Shown: positions 6,869 to 16,445 of the stretch, piece after piece
How positions within the stretch are numbered: the first letter of the stretch is position 1
How the letters are laid out: every line of letters starts with the position of its first letter
Assembly (NCBI GenBank): GCA_964472545.1
Contig: CAYYNP010000163.1
Span: 1 to 22,380, forward strand
Reading direction: 5' to 3'
DNA: 22,380 nt
Source of the DNA: CAYYNP01 sp964472545
Lineage (GTDB): Bacteria > Planctomycetota > Planctomycetia > Pirellulales > Thermoguttaceae
The notes under the pieces: model-generated
Database searches by the model: none
Seen by the model: the letters and a program-made list of their open reading frames with translations, nothing else
What the model was told of the DNA's origin: nothing
Position numbers and translations under genes: made by a program

Positions 6869-9800
6869 ATGTTTCATCGCGTGAAACACAACCTGTTTGC
6901 TGCCCGATCTCCACGGCGTTCACAGAAATCGATCGGCCGGTCGCGGAAATCGCACCACCGCAATTCGCGGTCCGGCCGGCTGACTTTCGAGCCGCTGGAA
7001 ACCCGGTTGGTGCTCGACGGCGGGATGATGATCAGCGAGTTCATGGCGCTAAACGATAGCGGCCTGCAAGACTTCGAGGACGAGTACTCCGATTGGCTGG
7101 AGATCTACAACTCCGGCAATGAAGCGGTCGATCTGACCGATTGGGCACTCCGCGACGGCGGCAACGAGTGGGTCTTTCCGGCCATCTCGCTGGGACCGGG
7201 CGAGTATCGCGTGATCTTCGCCTCGGCCAAGGATCTCCGCGACCCGGCCGCCGAGTTGCACACAAACTTCAACCTGCGCGGGGCGGGGGAATACCTGGGA
7301 CTGCTGAACCCGGCGGGGGAGGTCGTCCACGAATACAACGAGTACCCGGAGCAGGTGACGGACATCTCCTACGGCATCGGACAGAGCGTCGACCGCACGG
7401 ATCTGGTTGCCTCCGGAGCCACGGCGACGTACGTCGTGCCCGACGGCGATCAGGGGCCGTGGACCGCGGTCGGCTTCGACGACGGCGAATGGAACGTCGG
7501 CCAGACGGCCCTGGGCTTCATCGACACCGTGCCCGGTTTCGCGGTGAGGAACATCAAGGCGTCGGTCGCCGTCGGCCATTTGGATACGGCGCTGCAGGTG
7601 ATCGACACGCCCAGTATGCAGAGCTACGTCAACTCCGAAACGGCCCCGGTCATCAACTACTTCAACTCCGACGGCCACGGCCATTACCTCGACGAGGCGG
7701 CCTTCCCCGGCTTCACTTCGGCGATGGACGATTACGTGGTCGAAGCCACCGGCTACGTGACGATCCCGGCGGCGGGCGATTGGTCGTTTGGTGTCAACAG
7801 CGACGACGGATTCAGCCTGGAGTTGGACAACGGCACGTTGAACCACTTCATGTCGTATCCCACGCCGCGGGGTGCCAGCGACACGATCGCCACGTTTACC
7901 TTTCCCGAGGCCGACACCTACAACCTGCGGCTGGTCTTCTACGAACGGGCCGGCGGATCGAGCTTGGAGATGTTCGCCGCGCAAGGCGCCCACGGGGCGT
8001 TTAGCGCCGGCGCATTCGATCTGGTCGGCGACACGTCAAATGGCGGGCTGGCCGTGGTTAGCGAAGCCGTTTCCGGCGGCGGTGCCGGCGGTGTGACGTT
8101 CGCCGGGCTGATCGAGACCGACGTGGAAGACGCCATGAAGGAGACCGGCGCGTCGTTGTTCGTGCGGATTCCCTTCACGCTCGACGACCCGTCGCAGTTC
8201 GAGTCGCTCACGCTGCGGATGAAGTACGACGACGGCTACGTGGCCTATCTCAACGGCCAGGAAATCGCCCAATCGAACGCCCCGGACCCCGCGCTGTGGA
8301 GTTCCCACGCCACGGCCGACCGGACCGACGCCGAGGCGACGGCGTGGCAGAACGTCGACGTGTCGGGCCATCTGAACTTGCTGCAAAACGACAACGTGCT
8401 GGCCATCCACGCGATGAACGTCACCGCCGGCGACGACGATTTCCTGGTGTTGCCGGAGTTGGCCCAAATCCTCGCCGCCGGACAGGGCGAGCACTTCTTC
8501 GACGTGCCCACGCCGGGAGAAGCCAACGCGGAGGAGTATTGGCTGCGCGCGGAGAATCCCGATTTCTCGCACGAGCGCGGGTTCTACGAATCGTCGTTCA
8601 ACTTGGCGCTTGGCGCCGACGGACCGGGAGCGGAGATCTACTACACGACCGACGGTTCGGCGCCGTCGGACGTCAACGGCACGCTCTACACGAACCCGAT
8701 TCCGATCACCACCACGACGGCCGTCCGCGCCGCGGTGCTGCGGCAGTTTCACGCCCCCAGCGCAACCGGCACCCAGACCTACGTCTTCCTCGACGAGGTG
8801 CTCGAGCAGCCGAGCGACCCGGCCGGCTTTCCCGGTAGCTGGGCCAACGAAGGGGCCGACTACGAGATGGACCCCCAGATCGTCGGCGCGCTGGACGCCG
8901 AGGCGCTGAAGGACGCCCTGCGGTCGCTGCCCACGATGTCGATCGTGATGAACCAGGCCGACGTCTTCGGTTCCGGCGGCATCTACTCCCGGCCGAACAC
9001 GCAGGGCTTGGAGCGGGCCGCGTCGCTGGAGTATTTCGACCCGGCCACCGGCGAGGAGTTTCAGCTCAACGCCGGTGCCCGAATCTACGGCGGCGTGGGA
9101 CGCCAGCCGCGGTTCAAGAAGCACTCGTTCCGTTTCGTCTTCAAGAGCGACTACGGCCCCACGAAGCTGCGCTTCCCGCTGTTCGAGGACGCCACCGACG
9201 AGTTCGACACGATCATCCTCCGCTCGAATTTCAACGACGCCTGGGTTTGGGGCGGCGCCCCCACGCAGTTCATCCGCGACGAGTTCGCCGGGCGGCTGCA
9301 AAACGCGATGGGCGACCCGGGACGCCACGGCACGTTCGTACACCTCTACGTCAACGGGCTGTACTGGGGGCTCTACAATCCGGTCGAACGGCCCGACACG
9401 TCGTTCTCGGCCAGCTACTTCGGCGGCGAACGCGACGACTGGGACGGCATCAACTCCGGCGCCGTGGTCAACACGGGCGGGCTGACGTCCGCGGAAATCA
9501 ACCTCCGCCGAGAGGCCTGGAACGAACTGATGAACCAGGCCAGCGCGGGGCTGAGCACCAACGATGCCTACCAGCGGGTGCAGGGTAACAACGTCGATGG
9601 CACCAACAACCCGGCCTACGAAAACTACCTCGACGTCGACAACTACATCAACTTCCTGCTGTTGAACTTCTGGGCCGGCAACAACGATTGGACCACCCAC
9701 AACTGGTACGCCGGGCGGATGCGCGGCCCGGACAGCACCGGCTGGAAGTCGTATTCCTGGGACGCCGAATGGATCGTAGGAATGCGCTCCGGGGTGAACG

Positions 9801-12800
9801 ACAACAGCGTGAACGACAGCAGCGGCGGCAACCACCTAATCAAGCCCTACGGCACACTGAAGAATAACGCCGAGTTCCAACTACGCTTTGCCGACCACGT
9901 CCACGAGCACTTCTTCAACGGCGGCGTGCTTTCGCCGGACTACACGGTGCCGCTGTACGCCTCGATGGCCGAGGGGATCGAGCAGTCGGTGCTTGCCGAG
10001 TCGGCCCGCTGGGGCGACGTGGTCCGCGAACCGGCCTACGACTTCGACGATTGGGACAGCCAGCGCAACTGGATCTTAAACACGTACCTGCCGCAACGCA
10101 CGAACGTCGTCCTGGGGCAACTGCAAAGCGCCGGGCTTTACCCCAGCATCGCGGCCCCGTCGTTTCGCGTCAACGGCGCGCCGCAGCACGGCGGCACGAT
10201 CGAGCTGGGCGATGCGCTGACCGTCACCGCCCCTAGCGGTACGATCTACTACACCACCGACGGCACCGACCCCCGCGACCTCTACGGCCCGATCTCCGGC
10301 ACCGCGCGGGTCTACTCCGGCCCGATCGCGCTGGACACCGCGATGCACGTGAAGTCGCGGGTTTACTCCGGCGGTCAGTGGAGCGCGCTGAATGAGGCCA
10401 CGTTCTACGTCGATCTGGCCCCGGCCATCCGCATCACTGAGTTGATGTTCAACCCGGCCGATCCCACGCCGGAGGAAACTGCCGCCGGGCATCTGAACAA
10501 CGACGACTTCGAGTACCTCGAAATCCGCAACATCAGCGCCGACACGCTCCCGTTGACCGGGCTGCGGCTGAGCGACGGGATCGAATACACGTTTGCGGGC
10601 ACCACCATCGGCCCGGGCGAATACGTTGTGTTGGCGAAAGACCCTGCCGCATTCAGCGAGCGATACGACACGTTCGCCGGTCAACTGGTCGGGCCGTACG
10701 ACGGATCGCTCAACAACGGCGGCGAACGGGTGCAACTCGACGCCCCGATCGGCGGCGTGATCCACGCCTTCGAGTACAACGACAACTGGTACGGCCACAC
10801 CGACGGCGACGGTTTCTCGCTGACCATCCGCGACGACCTCGGCGACCTGGATAACTGGACGGTCAAAGACGGCTGGCGTGCCAGCGCGGCGGTCGGCGGC
10901 ACACCCGGCTACGGCGACACGCTGGTCGATCCCGGCTCGGTGGTGATTACCGAGGTGCTGGCCCACAGCGATGCGCCCTTTGTCGACACGATCGAACTGC
11001 ACAACGTGAGCGACGTGCCGGTCGACGTCAGCGGCTGGTTCCTCAGCGACCGCAAGACCGACGACTTGGGCAACCCGGCGCTGACGCTCTACGAAATCCC
11101 CACGCTGCCGCCAATCCCCGCCGGCGGATACCTGGTGCTCGACGAAACGACGCACTTCGGCACCGCGTTCGCGCTGAGCGAATTGGGCGACGACCTCTAT
11201 CTCTCGTCGAACGCCGGCGGCACGGCGGGCGGCTATCGCGAACACGTCGATTTCGGCGCCTCGCCCCGCAACGTCTCCTTCGGACTCTACACAAAGAGCA
11301 CCGGCGGCACCGACTTCACGCTGCTTTCGGCCCACACCTTCGGGGCCGACAACGCTTACCCGCTGCTAGAGGACCTGGTCATCAACGAGGTGCTCTACCA
11401 TCCGACCGACCCCACGCCGGAAGAGATTGCCGCCGGCGGATCCGCGTCGGATGAGGCCTACGAGTTCGTCGAAATCTACAACGCGTCACCCACCACGACG
11501 TACGCGCTCGGCGACTACTACCTTGGCAGCGGCGTCGGCTTCACGTTCGGCTGGACGGACGCCGAAGACGGCGGCGACGAATCGTGGACGCTCGAAGCGG
11601 GCGCCACCGCCACCTGGGACGCAACGTTGCCGGCCGGGCTGGACACCTATGAGGTCTTCGCGCGTTGGGACCTGCTCGACGGCGAGGGCGACCGGCGCGA
11701 GCTGGACGGCAGCGCCCGATACACGATCGATCACGCCGCCGGGCAAATCTCCGTTTCGCGCGACCAGGAGCCCGAGGACGACGACGAAGGCCCCGGCTAC
11801 ATCGACGCCGAAGGCTGGGTCTCGTTGGGCACGTATGAGTTCGACGCCGCCGGCCGCGTGGTGCTCACTCGCGTGACCGACAACCCGGCCAACTGGACGA
11901 TTGCCGACGAGGTGAAGTTCGTCAGCGCCACGCACGAGGCGATCGTGGAAACCCCCGCGTTGGATTCCTGGTACACGGCCAACGGCCCGGCCGCGATCGG
12001 ACCGGGTGAGTACGTGGTAGTCGTCGGCAACTACGCCTCTTTCGACGCCCGATACGACGTCGCCGGCAACGCGATCGCCGTGGCCGGGCAATACACGGGC
12101 AACCTCTCCAACGGCGGGGAGAAGCTGAAGCTCTTCCGCCTCGGGCAGGCCGATCCGACCGGCGTGATCCCCAACTACCGCAGCGACTACGTCAACTACG
12201 ACGACGTGGCCCCCTGGCCGATCGAGGCCGACGGGCAAGGCGCCGCTTTGAACCGGTTGCACACCGACCAGTACGGCAACGACCCGATCAACTGGCAACC
12301 CAGTGCCGCGCTGGGCACACCGGGGGCCGAAAACGAGCCGATCGATCACACGCCGCCTTCGACGCCGCAGGACCTGACGGCGCAGGTGACCGTCGGCCCC
12401 GACACGATCACGCTCAACTGGACCGCGTCGGCCGACGCCGAGACGTTCGTCGACTACTACCAGGTCTATCGCGACGGCGAGTTGCTGGCCACGCCGGCCG
12501 CGCCCACCTATGCCGACGCCAACGTCGAGCCGGTGACCGCGTACGCCTACTACGTGACGGCCGTCAACCGCGACGGCTACACCAGCGCGGCGTCGGTGCC
12601 GGTCGCCGTGGCCATCCCGGGCATCGTCTCCTACTCCGTGCCCGACAAACGGCACGTCGAGATCACCTTCAGCGAGCCGCTCGATCCGGCCACCGCCGCA
12701 GTGCTTGCCAACTACACGATGACCGGCGGCACGCTTACCGCGGCCGATCTGTCGCCCGGCGGCACGACCGTCGTGCTCACCACCGGCGAGGAATTCGTGA

Positions 12801-15800
12801 TCCTCAATGCATATACGATCACGCTCAACGGCGTGACGACCCTCTCGGGCAACGAGATGTCCGACGGTCAACAGATCGCGTTCGTCTACGAGCCACAGGG
12901 GGCCGGGTTCATCTTGCGGGAGTATTGGTCGGGCATTGGTGGCACGGCGGTGGCCAACCTGACCACGAATCCCAACTACCCCGACACCCCGACGGGGACG
13001 ACTTACCCTACGCTCTTCGACGGCCCCGTCAATTGGCAGGAGAACTACGGCACGCGGATCCACGGATACGTCCATCCGCCGGTCTCCGGGGCGTATACGT
13101 TCTGGATCTCCGGCGACGACAACTGCGAGCTGTGGCTTTCGACCGACGACGATCCGGCCAACGCCCAGTTGATCGCGTCGGTTCCCGGCTGGTCGAATTG
13201 GCGGACTTGGGATCGATATGCGGCGCAGCAGTCGGCCCCGATCGAACTCTTGGCCGGACAGAAATACTACATCATGGCCCTGCACAAGGAGCATGGCGGC
13301 GGCGACAGCATCTCGGTCCGCTGGCAGTTGCCGGACGGGAGTTGGGAAAACCCGGCCGACCCGAACGAGCCGATCCCCGGCGTTCGGCTTTCGCCCTATG
13401 CCGGCGACGCTACGCCGCCGCTGGCCGACATCACCAACGTCAGTCCCGATCCCCGTATCACGGCGGTCGATTCGATCGAGATCGTCTTCAGCGAGGCGGT
13501 CAACGGCTTCGGCCTCAGCGACTTGCGGCTGACCCGCGACGGCGGCGGCAACCTGCTGACCGGCGGGCAGCCGTTGACCTCGACCGACGACGTCACCTGG
13601 ACACTCGGCGGATTGACCGACCTGACGGCGGCGGGCGGTACCTACACGCTCTCGCTCGCCGCGGACGGCTCCGGCATCCAAGACATCCTGGGCAACGCCA
13701 TGACCACCGACGCCTCAGACACCTGGTGGAACGCCGTGGCCGGCCCCACGGCCGACGTCGTCGACGTGGCTCCCGATCCGCACACGTCGCCGGTCGATCA
13801 ACTCCAGATCGTCTTCGACCAGCCGGTGATCGGATTGGATCTGGCCGACCTGGACCTGTCGCGCGACGGCGGAGCGGATCTGCTCACCGGGGCCGAGTCG
13901 CTCGACACCGGCGACGGCGTGACGTGGACGCTCGGCGGATTGGCCGGTCTGACCACGGCCTCCGGGACCTACACGCTGACGCTCACCGCGGCCGATTCGG
14001 GCATCGAAAACGGTGCCGGCGATCGGATGGCCTTTGACGCCACGGAAACCTGGACCACCGACACGATCGTGCCAACGGCCGACGTCGTCGACGTGACGCC
14101 CGACCCGCGCGTCAAGGGCGTGGGACAGATCGAGATCGTGCTCAGCGAGCCGGTCGGTGGTTTCGACCTCGACGATCTGACGTTCAGCCGCAACGGCGGG
14201 CCGAACCTGTTGACCGACGATCAGACGCTGCAGTCGGCTGACGATACCACTTGGACGCTCGGCGGACTGGCCGAGTTGACCAGCAGCGGCGGAGCCGCCG
14301 TCGGGTTCGTGGTCTACAACGATCACGTCATCGGCAACGGGACGCATCCACACGCCACCGCCTACGCCACCAACGGCACGGCGTCCGGGCTGTTGAAGGA
14401 CGTCGAGAGTGGGGCGGAAACAAACGCGACACTGACGGTTACGTCGAGCGGAATCCATTTCGCGGGAAGCCAGGGCACGCCCGCCGCGGGAACCGACGCC
14501 CACGCGATCTTCGACGGCTACGTCTTCCTCGGCGGGGGAAACGGTGCCAGTCTCGAGATCGAAGGCAGCAACAACGATCATTACACGCATACCTTCTCCG
14601 GCCTGGCCGACGCGGCCACCTACGACTTCCACGGCACGGCCATTCGTGGAAACGCGGCCTATACGAACCGCTGGACAACGGTCACGCTCGTCGGCGCCGA
14701 AGCGGCCACGGCCGATCACAGCACGGGCGTCGGCGTGATCGTGATCAGCGATACCGCGGTTGCCCTGTGGACCGGCCACAACAGCGCGGCGAACCAAGGG
14801 TTCGTCGTCGGGTGGACCGGCATCGACTCCGGCGACGACGGCGAGTTCCAGGTCGTCTCGACCCAATACAGAGGCCCAACTCCCGGCGTTGGCACGGGAA
14901 CGGCCAACGGCTCGAAAGGTTACGGCCTGGGCGGCATCCGGCTGACGGAGTCCGCCGCCAACGGCCTGCCCGGCAGCTACACCTTGACGCTGACCGCCGC
15001 CGGCTCGGGAATCGAAGACGCTGCGCGTAACCCATTGGCAGGTGATGCCACAGAGACGTTCGTGATCCTCCCCAACGGGCAAGACACGGAGCCTCCGGTG
15101 GCCAACGTTGTCGACGTGAGTCCCGACCCACGCGAGACGGCGATCGATTCGGTCGAGATCGTCTTCAGCGAACCCATTTCGGGCTTGGACGTCGGCGATC
15201 TGAGCCTGACGCTCGACGGCGGCGGCGAGTTGCTCACCGGCGGCGAGTCGCTGACCACGGCCGACGATATCGCCTGGACGCTCGGCGATTTGACCGGACT
15301 CACCGGCGAGTCAGGCGACTACACGTTGACGCTTACGGCCGCCGGGTCCGGCGTGGAAGATATGGCCGGCAATCCGCTCTCCGTCGACGCCTCCGACACC
15401 TGGACGGTCGAACTGCCCGTGGCGATCGAAGGCCGCTGGCTGTTCTACAACCGCTCGTCGTTCGACGGCAACAGCGCCGCCGCGAACGCGGCCGACGACG
15501 CTGCGATCGCCACCGACAAGCAGGCCCTGCGGCCGGGTGCAACGGCCAGCTTCGCCAACTACAGCGGTTTCAGCCTGGGGCTCAACGGGATCATGATCGA
15601 CGTCTCCGGGCTGCCCACGGAATTCACGCCCGACGCCGGCGATTTCGAGTTCCGCGTGGGCAACGACGCGAATGTGGGCGGTTGGGCGGCCGCGGCGGTT
15701 CCCGAGACGGTCGCCGTTCGCCGCGGAGCGGGCGTCGGCGGTTCCGACCGCGTAACGCTCATCTGGGCGGACCACGCCATCCGCAAGCAGTGGCTCGAAG

Positions 15801-16123
15801 TCACCGTGCTGGCCGCCGGGCTGGGCATGGACGAAAACGACGTCTTCTACTTCGGCAACGCCGTGGCCGAAGCCGGCAACTCGACCGCCAACGCCCAGGT
15901 GACCACCACCGACCTGCTGCTGGCGCGGAACAACCAATCGAACTTCCTCACGGCGCTGCGTCTGATCGAGGCCCCGGACGGCGAAGACGCGGCGGCCTCA
16001 CCGGCCGAAGCGGCCGCTTGGCTTAGCGACGTGTCCGGAGAACAGTCTGCCGCCTCCCAGCCGCAAGAGCAAGACGCGGCCGCCGTAGCGGTCGACGCCC
16101 TGTTGAGTAGCTACTATCGATAG
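6869..16123 (+). CDS. Giant mosaic exoprotein: lamin-tail, CotH-kinase, PA14, FN3 and Ig-like repeats
   Basis: The product has 3084 residues; the ATG at 6869 follows AGGGA by 7 bases. A very basic N terminus leads to FEPLETRLVL (40-49), a degenerate LEPR-XLL-type motif. In order: lamin-tail domain (53-172); jelly-roll-like domain (about 197-516) interrupted by a PA14-like segment (about 250-380); chitobiase-C-like repeat (about 573-655); CotH-kinase domain (about 687-1090, WDAE at 964-967); second chitobiase-C-like repeat (1095-1182); lamin-tail domains 2, 3 and 4 (from 1188, 1358 and 1504), the fourth split by a golvesin-like domain (about 1561-1690); FN3 (about 1829-1918); SbsA-type Ig-like domain (1919-2009); PA14 (about 2013-2182); four Ig-like repeats of about 110 residues (2182-2849), the third split by about 225 residues (from 2476); and a C-terminal planctomycete module (about 2851-3030) with an Ala/Glu/Gln-rich tail. 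I infer an extracellular or surface adhesive role. No hydrolase site or dockerin is seen. Confidence 0.9.
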   Translation: MFHRVKHNLFAARSPRRSQKSIGRSRKSHHRNSRSGRLTFEPLETRLVLDGGMMISEFMALNDSGLQDFEDEYSDWLEIYNSGNEAVDLTDWALRDGGNEWVFPAISLGPGEYRVIFASAKDLRDPAAELHTNFNLRGAGEYLGLLNPAGEVVHEYNEYPEQVTDISYGIGQSVDRTDLVASGATATYVVPDGDQGPWTAVGFDDGEWNVGQTALGFIDTVPGFAVRNIKASVAVGHLDTALQVIDTPSMQSYVNSETAPVINYFNSDGHGHYLDEAAFPGFTSAMDDYVVEATGYVTIPAAGDWSFGVNSDDGFSLELDNGTLNHFMSYPTPRGASDTIATFTFPEADTYNLRLVFYERAGGSSLEMFAAQGAHGAFSAGAFDLVGDTSNGGLAVVSEAVSGGGAGGVTFAGLIETDVEDAMKETGASLFVRIPFTLDDPSQFESLTLRMKYDDGYVAYLNGQEIAQSNAPDPALWSSHATADRTDAEATAWQNVDVSGHLNLLQNDNVLAIHAMNVTAGDDDFLVLPELAQILAAGQGEHFFDVPTPGEANAEEYWLRAENPDFSHERGFYESSFNLALGADGPGAEIYYTTDGSAPSDVNGTLYTNPIPITTTTAVRAAVLRQFHAPSATGTQTYVFLDEVLEQPSDPAGFPGSWANEGADYEMDPQIVGALDAEALKDALRSLPTMSIVMNQADVFGSGGIYSRPNTQGLERAASLEYFDPATGEEFQLNAGARIYGGVGRQPRFKKHSFRFVFKSDYGPTKLRFPLFEDATDEFDTIILRSNFNDAWVWGGAPTQFIRDEFAGRLQNAMGDPGRHGTFVHLYVNGLYWGLYNPVERPDTSFSASYFGGERDDWDGINSGAVVNTGGLTSAEINLRREAWNELMNQASAGLSTNDAYQRVQGNNVDGTNNPAYENYLDVDNYINFLLLNFWAGNNDWTTHNWYAGRMRGPDSTGWKSYSWDAEWIVGMRSGVNDNSVNDSSGGNHLIKPYGTLKNNAEFQLRFADHVHEHFFNGGVLSPDYTVPLYASMAEGIEQSVLAESARWGDVVREPAYDFDDWDSQRNWILNTYLPQRTNVVLGQLQSAGLYPSIAAPSFRVNGAPQHGGTIELGDALTVTAPSGTIYYTTDGTDPRDLYGPISGTARVYSGPIALDTAMHVKSRVYSGGQWSALNEATFYVDLAPAIRITELMFNPADPTPEETAAGHLNNDDFEYLEIRNISADTLPLTGLRLSDGIEYTFAGTTIGPGEYVVLAKDPAAFSERYDTFAGQLVGPYDGSLNNGGERVQLDAPIGGVIHAFEYNDNWYGHTDGDGFSLTIRDDLGDLDNWTVKDGWRASAAVGGTPGYGDTLVDPGSVVITEVLAHSDAPFVDTIELHNVSDVPVDVSGWFLSDRKTDDLGNPALTLYEIPTLPPIPAGGYLVLDETTHFGTAFALSELGDDLYLSSNAGGTAGGYREHVDFGASPRNVSFGLYTKSTGGTDFTLLSAHTFGADNAYPLLEDLVINEVLYHPTDPTPEEIAAGGSASDEAYEFVEIYNASPTTTYALGDYYLGSGVGFTFGWTDAEDGGDESWTLEAGATATWDATLPAGLDTYEVFARWDLLDGEGDRRELDGSARYTIDHAAGQISVSRDQEPEDDDEGPGYIDAEGWVSLGTYEFDAAGRVVLTRVTDNPANWTIADEVKFVSATHEAIVETPALDSWYTANGPAAIGPGEYVVVVGNYASFDARYDVAGNAIAVAGQYTGNLSNGGEKLKLFRLGQADPTGVIPNYRSDYVNYDDVAPWPIEADGQGAALNRLHTDQYGNDPINWQPSAALGTPGAENEPIDHTPPSTPQDLTAQVTVGPDTITLNWTASADAETFVDYYQVYRDGELLATPAAPTYADANVEPVTAYAYYVTAVNRDGYTSAASVPVAVAIPGIVSYSVPDKRHVEITFSEPLDPATAAVLANYTMTGGTLTAADLSPGGTTVVLTTGEEFVILNAYTITLNGVTTLSGNEMSDGQQIAFVYEPQGAGFILREYWSGIGGTAVANLTTNPNYPDTPTGTTYPTLFDGPVNWQENYGTRIHGYVHPPVSGAYTFWISGDDNCELWLSTDDDPANAQLIASVPGWSNWRTWDRYAAQQSAPIELLAGQKYYIMALHKEHGGGDSISVRWQLPDGSWENPADPNEPIPGVRLSPYAGDATPPLADITNVSPDPRITAVDSIEIVFSEAVNGFGLSDLRLTRDGGGNLLTGGQPLTSTDDVTWTLGGLTDLTAAGGTYTLSLAADGSGIQDILGNAMTTDASDTWWNAVAGPTADVVDVAPDPHTSPVDQLQIVFDQPVIGLDLADLDLSRDGGADLLTGAESLDTGDGVTWTLGGLAGLTTASGTYTLTLTAADSGIENGAGDRMAFDATETWTTDTIVPTADVVDVTPDPRVKGVGQIEIVLSEPVGGFDLDDLTFSRNGGPNLLTDDQTLQSADDTTWTLGGLAELTSSGGAAVGFVVYNDHVIGNGTHPHATAYATNGTASGLLKDVESGAETNATLTVTSSGIHFAGSQGTPAAGTDAHAIFDGYVFLGGGNGASLEIEGSNNDHYTHTFSGLADAATYDFHGTAIRGNAAYTNRWTTVTLVGAEAATADHSTGVGVIVISDTAVALWTGHNSAANQGFVVGWTGIDSGDDGEFQVVSTQYRGPTPGVGTGTANGSKGYGLGGIRLTESAANGLPGSYTLTLTAAGSGIEDAARNPLAGDATETFVILPNGQDTEPPVANVVDVSPDPRETAIDSVEIVFSEPISGLDVGDLSLTLDGGGELLTGGESLTTADDIAWTLGDLTGLTGESGDYTLTLTAAGSGVEDMAGNPLSVDASDTWTVELPVAIEGRWLFYNRSSFDGNSAAANAADDAAIATDKQALRPGATASFANYSGFSLGLNGIMIDVSGLPTEFTPDAGDFEFRVGNDANVGGWAAAAVPETVAVRRGAGVGGSDRVTLIWADHAIRKQWLEVTVLAAGLGMDENDVFYFGNAVAEAGNSTANAQVTTTDLLLARNNQSNFLTALRLIEAPDGEDAAASPAEAAAWLSDVSGEQSAASQPQEQDAAAVAVDALLSSYYR

Positions 16124-16150
16124 TGCCTCATTGCGGCTAATCTTGTCGGT

Positions 16151-16259
<109 letters not shown>

Positions 16260-16308
16260 CAAATTCAACCGCAATGAGGTGCTAGTCTTCGGCAACGGTG
16301 AGATTGAT

Positions 16309-16335
16309 GGGTGGCTGGGCCGACCCCAGCCACCC
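16309..16335. repeat. Minimal GGGTGGCTGGG palindrome
   Basis: GGGTGGCTGGG (16309-16319) is followed after five bases by its exact complement (16325-16335). This is the terminal motif of the larger fold-back family (3644, 6311) without the inner GCAAAGCGCAGCGG arm, so it looks like a minimal or decayed member. Confidence 0.7.
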
Positions 16336-16433
16336 GAATCATCGATAGGCCGGCTACGAAGCACTAGCCGATTTCTCGCGATAACCTCCGCCGTTGATGA
16401 AACGGGGCGGTCGCGGCCCCGGCGGGATTGGTG

Positions 16434-16439
16434 TACACT
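16434..16439 (+). promoter_or_regulatory. Possible -10 element of holA with a leaderless start
   Basis: TACACT ends 6 bases before the holA ATG, which would put the transcription start at or within a base or two of the start codon. There is no Shine-Dalgarno and no good -35 at the expected distance (TCGCGG), so the case is weak alone. The same GGTGTACACT string stands just before the start codon of the channel gene on the other strand. Confidence 0.3.
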
Positions 16440-16445
16440 GGCCAC

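Noticed and set aside
12925..14037. + strand frame of 370 codons inside the giant gene
   Set aside because: It is an Arg/Gly/His-rich out-of-frame translation of the coding sequence for the PA14 and Ig-like repeats; the main frame is open throughout.
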